Positions 5,573 to 6,836 of a stretch of DNA of 6,836 nt are shown in pieces. This stretch comes from an uncultured Clostridia bacterium (GTDB taxonomy: Bacteria; Bacillota; Clostridia; Oscillospirales; CAG-272): NCBI GenBank assembly GCA_947652805.1, contig CANTEM010000062.1, positions 1 to 6,836 on the forward strand, given 5' to 3'. The notes under the pieces are model-generated. The model was not told where the DNA came from. It was given only the letters and a program-made list of their open reading frames with translations, and made no database searches. The position numbers were made by a program, and so were the translations under genes. The first letter of the stretch is position 1, and each line of letters opens with the position of its first letter.

Positions 5573-6268
5573 ATGAAACGTGTGGCTGCACTGCTGCTTT
5601 TTCTGGCGCTTCTTTTGTGCGCCTGTTCCCGACAGGCGGTTTATGTTTTTAAAGAAGACGGAACCCTAACGGATTCATCCGGTAATGCATACTACAGTGC
5701 TCCCGTAGGCTATGAGCCTACCAATCAGGGAGACGAGCGAGGCAAAATTGATGACGCTATCGGGAAAATTCTCTATCGGGTAGGCGATCTGGATCCGGCT
5801 GATTATCTTACCAGCGCCTATTCCGGCGGGACGACTCTGTTTTTTTACAGTACGGATATTGCGCTTCCAACCTTATGGGAGATGCATCCGTCCATATGCT
5901 ATTTGTGTGAGCAGGAAACCAATATTATCACATTCTGTACCATTGGTGACGGATCCCGAAGCGGAAGTGCCGATACAGATAAAGAGGTGCTGGAAACGAT
6001 CCTGTCTCGTGTGCAGAATGCGATCGAGTCTGGTGAAAGCGCGTCTATTTGGCCGCGGGCAGATGAAAATGAAACCTATCGGCTGAAATTTTATTCGGAA
6101 GATTGGCCTGCATTCTATTATAATTTGACACTTGCCGTTTGCAGTGACGGTGCTTATTTATACGATCGGCAGTCTAAAGTCTGTATAGATATAGGAGATT
6201 TGCTTGCACCGTATTATGAAGGTGCTGTTCCTGCGGAAAGCGAAAGTGCAGCGGAGGCGAATGTATGA
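5573..6268 (+). CDS. Predicted lipoprotein of unknown function
   Basis: The start at 5573 gives 231 residues beginning MKRVAALLLFLALLLCACS, a short basic-hydrophobic signal with lipobox L15-C16-A17-C18. Cys18 should be lipidated, anchoring the protein outside the membrane. AGAAAGGA (5557-5564) is 8 nt from ATG 5573 but only 2 nt from the in-frame ATG at 5567, so 5573 is preferred. The frame runs further upstream into the deaminase gene, but those codons are not needed. The mature part is acidic and rich in aromatic residues, with an SSGNAYYSAPVGYEP motif and several cysteines (CYLCE, ITFC, LAVC, VCID). I recognise no domain. A stop-to-start gap of 16 bp after comEB and a 4-bp ATGA overlap with the phosphatase gene argue for one operon. 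The C-terminus (AVPAESESAAEANV) looks unstructured. Confidence 0.85.
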   Translation: MKRVAALLLFLALLLCACSRQAVYVFKEDGTLTDSSGNAYYSAPVGYEPTNQGDERGKIDDAIGKILYRVGDLDPADYLTSAYSGGTTLFFYSTDIALPTLWEMHPSICYLCEQETNIITFCTIGDGSRSGSADTDKEVLETILSRVQNAIESGESASIWPRADENETYRLKFYSEDWPAFYYNLTLAVCSDGAYLYDRQSKVCIDIGDLLAPYYEGAVPAESESAAEANV

Positions 6269-6771
6269 ATACATTGGAAGCAGTAAAAGCTCCGTTGGAT
6301 ATGCCTAAGGAAAAACAACCCCACCAACCGCCTGAACAGGAAATATACCTGTTCGTATGTTCCGGCAATACCTGCCGCAGCCCTATGGCGGCGGCACTCT
6401 TCAATGCCTATTACGGTACGGACAACCGGATCGCCGAATCAGCCGGATTGTTTGCCGACGGTTCCCCGATATCGCAAAATGCCACTCTTGCACTGGAACA
6501 GGCAGGGATCACCCCTCCTGAGCATATTTCCCGTTCGGTGAGCGAATCCCTGATTCAAAAGGCAACCCAGGTAATCGGCATTACAGCTGCCCATGCGGAC
6601 AGTCTCATTTGGTCTTGTCCCCATTTTGCGTCTAAAATTACAAAGCTGCCATTAGATATCCCTGATCCCTATGGCGGCGATTTATCTGTGTATCAGGCAT
6701 GTTTGCAATCCATTCAAAAGGCGCTGTTTGAGATGTTCGGTCCTCCTGACGGGACAGGCAAGAGGTCATGA
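6265..6771 (+). CDS. Low-molecular-weight phosphatase, YwlE-like (possible protein-arginine phosphatase)
   Basis: This protein of 168 residues contains a low-molecular-weight tyrosine-phosphatase fold. The P-loop is VCSGNTCRSPMAAALF, with nucleophile Cys32 and Arg38 (CX5R). DIPDPYGG supplies the general acid Asp134. YwlE of Bacillus subtilis has the loop CTGNTCRS, and its Thr in GNT is known to favour phosphoarginine over phosphotyrosine; Thr36 is at the same place here. That makes an arginine phosphatase likely, though a tyrosine phosphatase is not excluded. Compared with YwlE, which starts just before the P-loop, there is a proline- and charge-rich N-terminal extension of about 25 residues. 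The start at 6265 overlaps the lipoprotein stop (ATGA) and follows GGAGG (6253-6257). ATG 6301 is an alternative with a poor ribosome site. The kinase partner McsB is not in the window. Confidence 0.88.
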   Translation: MNTLEAVKAPLDMPKEKQPHQPPEQEIYLFVCSGNTCRSPMAAALFNAYYGTDNRIAESAGLFADGSPISQNATLALEQAGITPPEHISRSVSESLIQKATQVIGITAAHADSLIWSCPHFASKITKLPLDIPDPYGGDLSVYQACLQSIQKALFEMFGPPDGTGKRS

Positions 6772-6836
6772 TAGAAACAGTTCTTCTGCCCCGTGACATT
6801 ACACAGGATTCGTCTGTTTTGGATCAGCTTGCACAG
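6768..6836 (+). CDS. Start of an unidentified gene, cut by the window end
   Basis: ATG at 6768 overlaps the phosphatase stop by 4 bp (ATGA) and opens a frame of 23 codons running off the window: MIETVLLPRDITQDSSVLDQ, then LAQ. AGAGG at 6761-6765 could be the ribosome site but is very close. The overlap copies the previous junction and so suggests translational coupling within the same operon. Too little is present to name a family. Confidence 0.6.
   Translation, partial: MIETVLLPRDITQDSSVLDQLAQ

Noticed and set aside
5083..5574. Minus-strand frame of 163 codons opposite the deaminase
   Set aside because: It is a shadow of a well-supported deaminase with an intact zinc site.

Overview
The window looks like a mid-GC member of the Clostridia, probably a gut-type Oscillospiraceae/Ruminococcaceae relative. 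This rests on protein character, Gram-positive envelope genes, a comEB-type deaminase, a lipoprotein with a short lipobox signal and a consensus vegetative promoter. The genus cannot be fixed from sequence alone. All supported genes lie on the + strand.

Layout. (1) Positions 1-169 hold only the tail of a membrane protein resembling the C-terminus of FtsX/MacB-type ABC permeases; its frame is closed upstream by a stop at 38-40. (2) Positions 199-4825 hold a four-gene envelope acylation locus: an adenylation enzyme of DltA type, a repeat-bearing 206-bp gap, a small DltC-like carrier protein, a 529-residue MBOAT membrane acyltransferase and a membrane-anchored SGNH-type protein in the DltD/AlgJ position. 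(3) Positions 4826-5067 hold a hairpin, an intrinsic terminator and a very good promoter (TTGACT-17-TATAAT). (4) Positions 5068-6836 hold a tightly packed second operon: a comEB-like dCMP deaminase, a lipoprotein of unknown function, a YwlE-like low-molecular-weight phosphatase and the first 23 codons of another gene. The last two junctions are 4-bp ATGA overlaps.

How the acylation genes should work together. By analogy with the Dlt pathway, the adenylation enzyme activates a small acid with ATP and loads it on the phosphopantetheine arm of the carrier. The MBOAT then carries the acyl group across the membrane, and the SGNH protein finishes or edits transfer to an extracytoplasmic polymer.

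Main point of interest. This does not read as an ordinary D-alanylation operon. The gene order is A-C-B-D. The MBOAT is long and AlgI/PatA-like and ends in its own FIYGQF tyrosine motif, so no DltX is needed. The adenylation pocket has lost both the Asp that holds the alpha-amino group (Ser202 instead) and the Cys tied to D-Ala selection (Ala274 instead), and it has an unusual Asp306. The transferred group may therefore not be D-alanine. The adenylation gene also contains two overlapping perfect inverted repeats and a promoter-like sequence inside its own 5' coding region.
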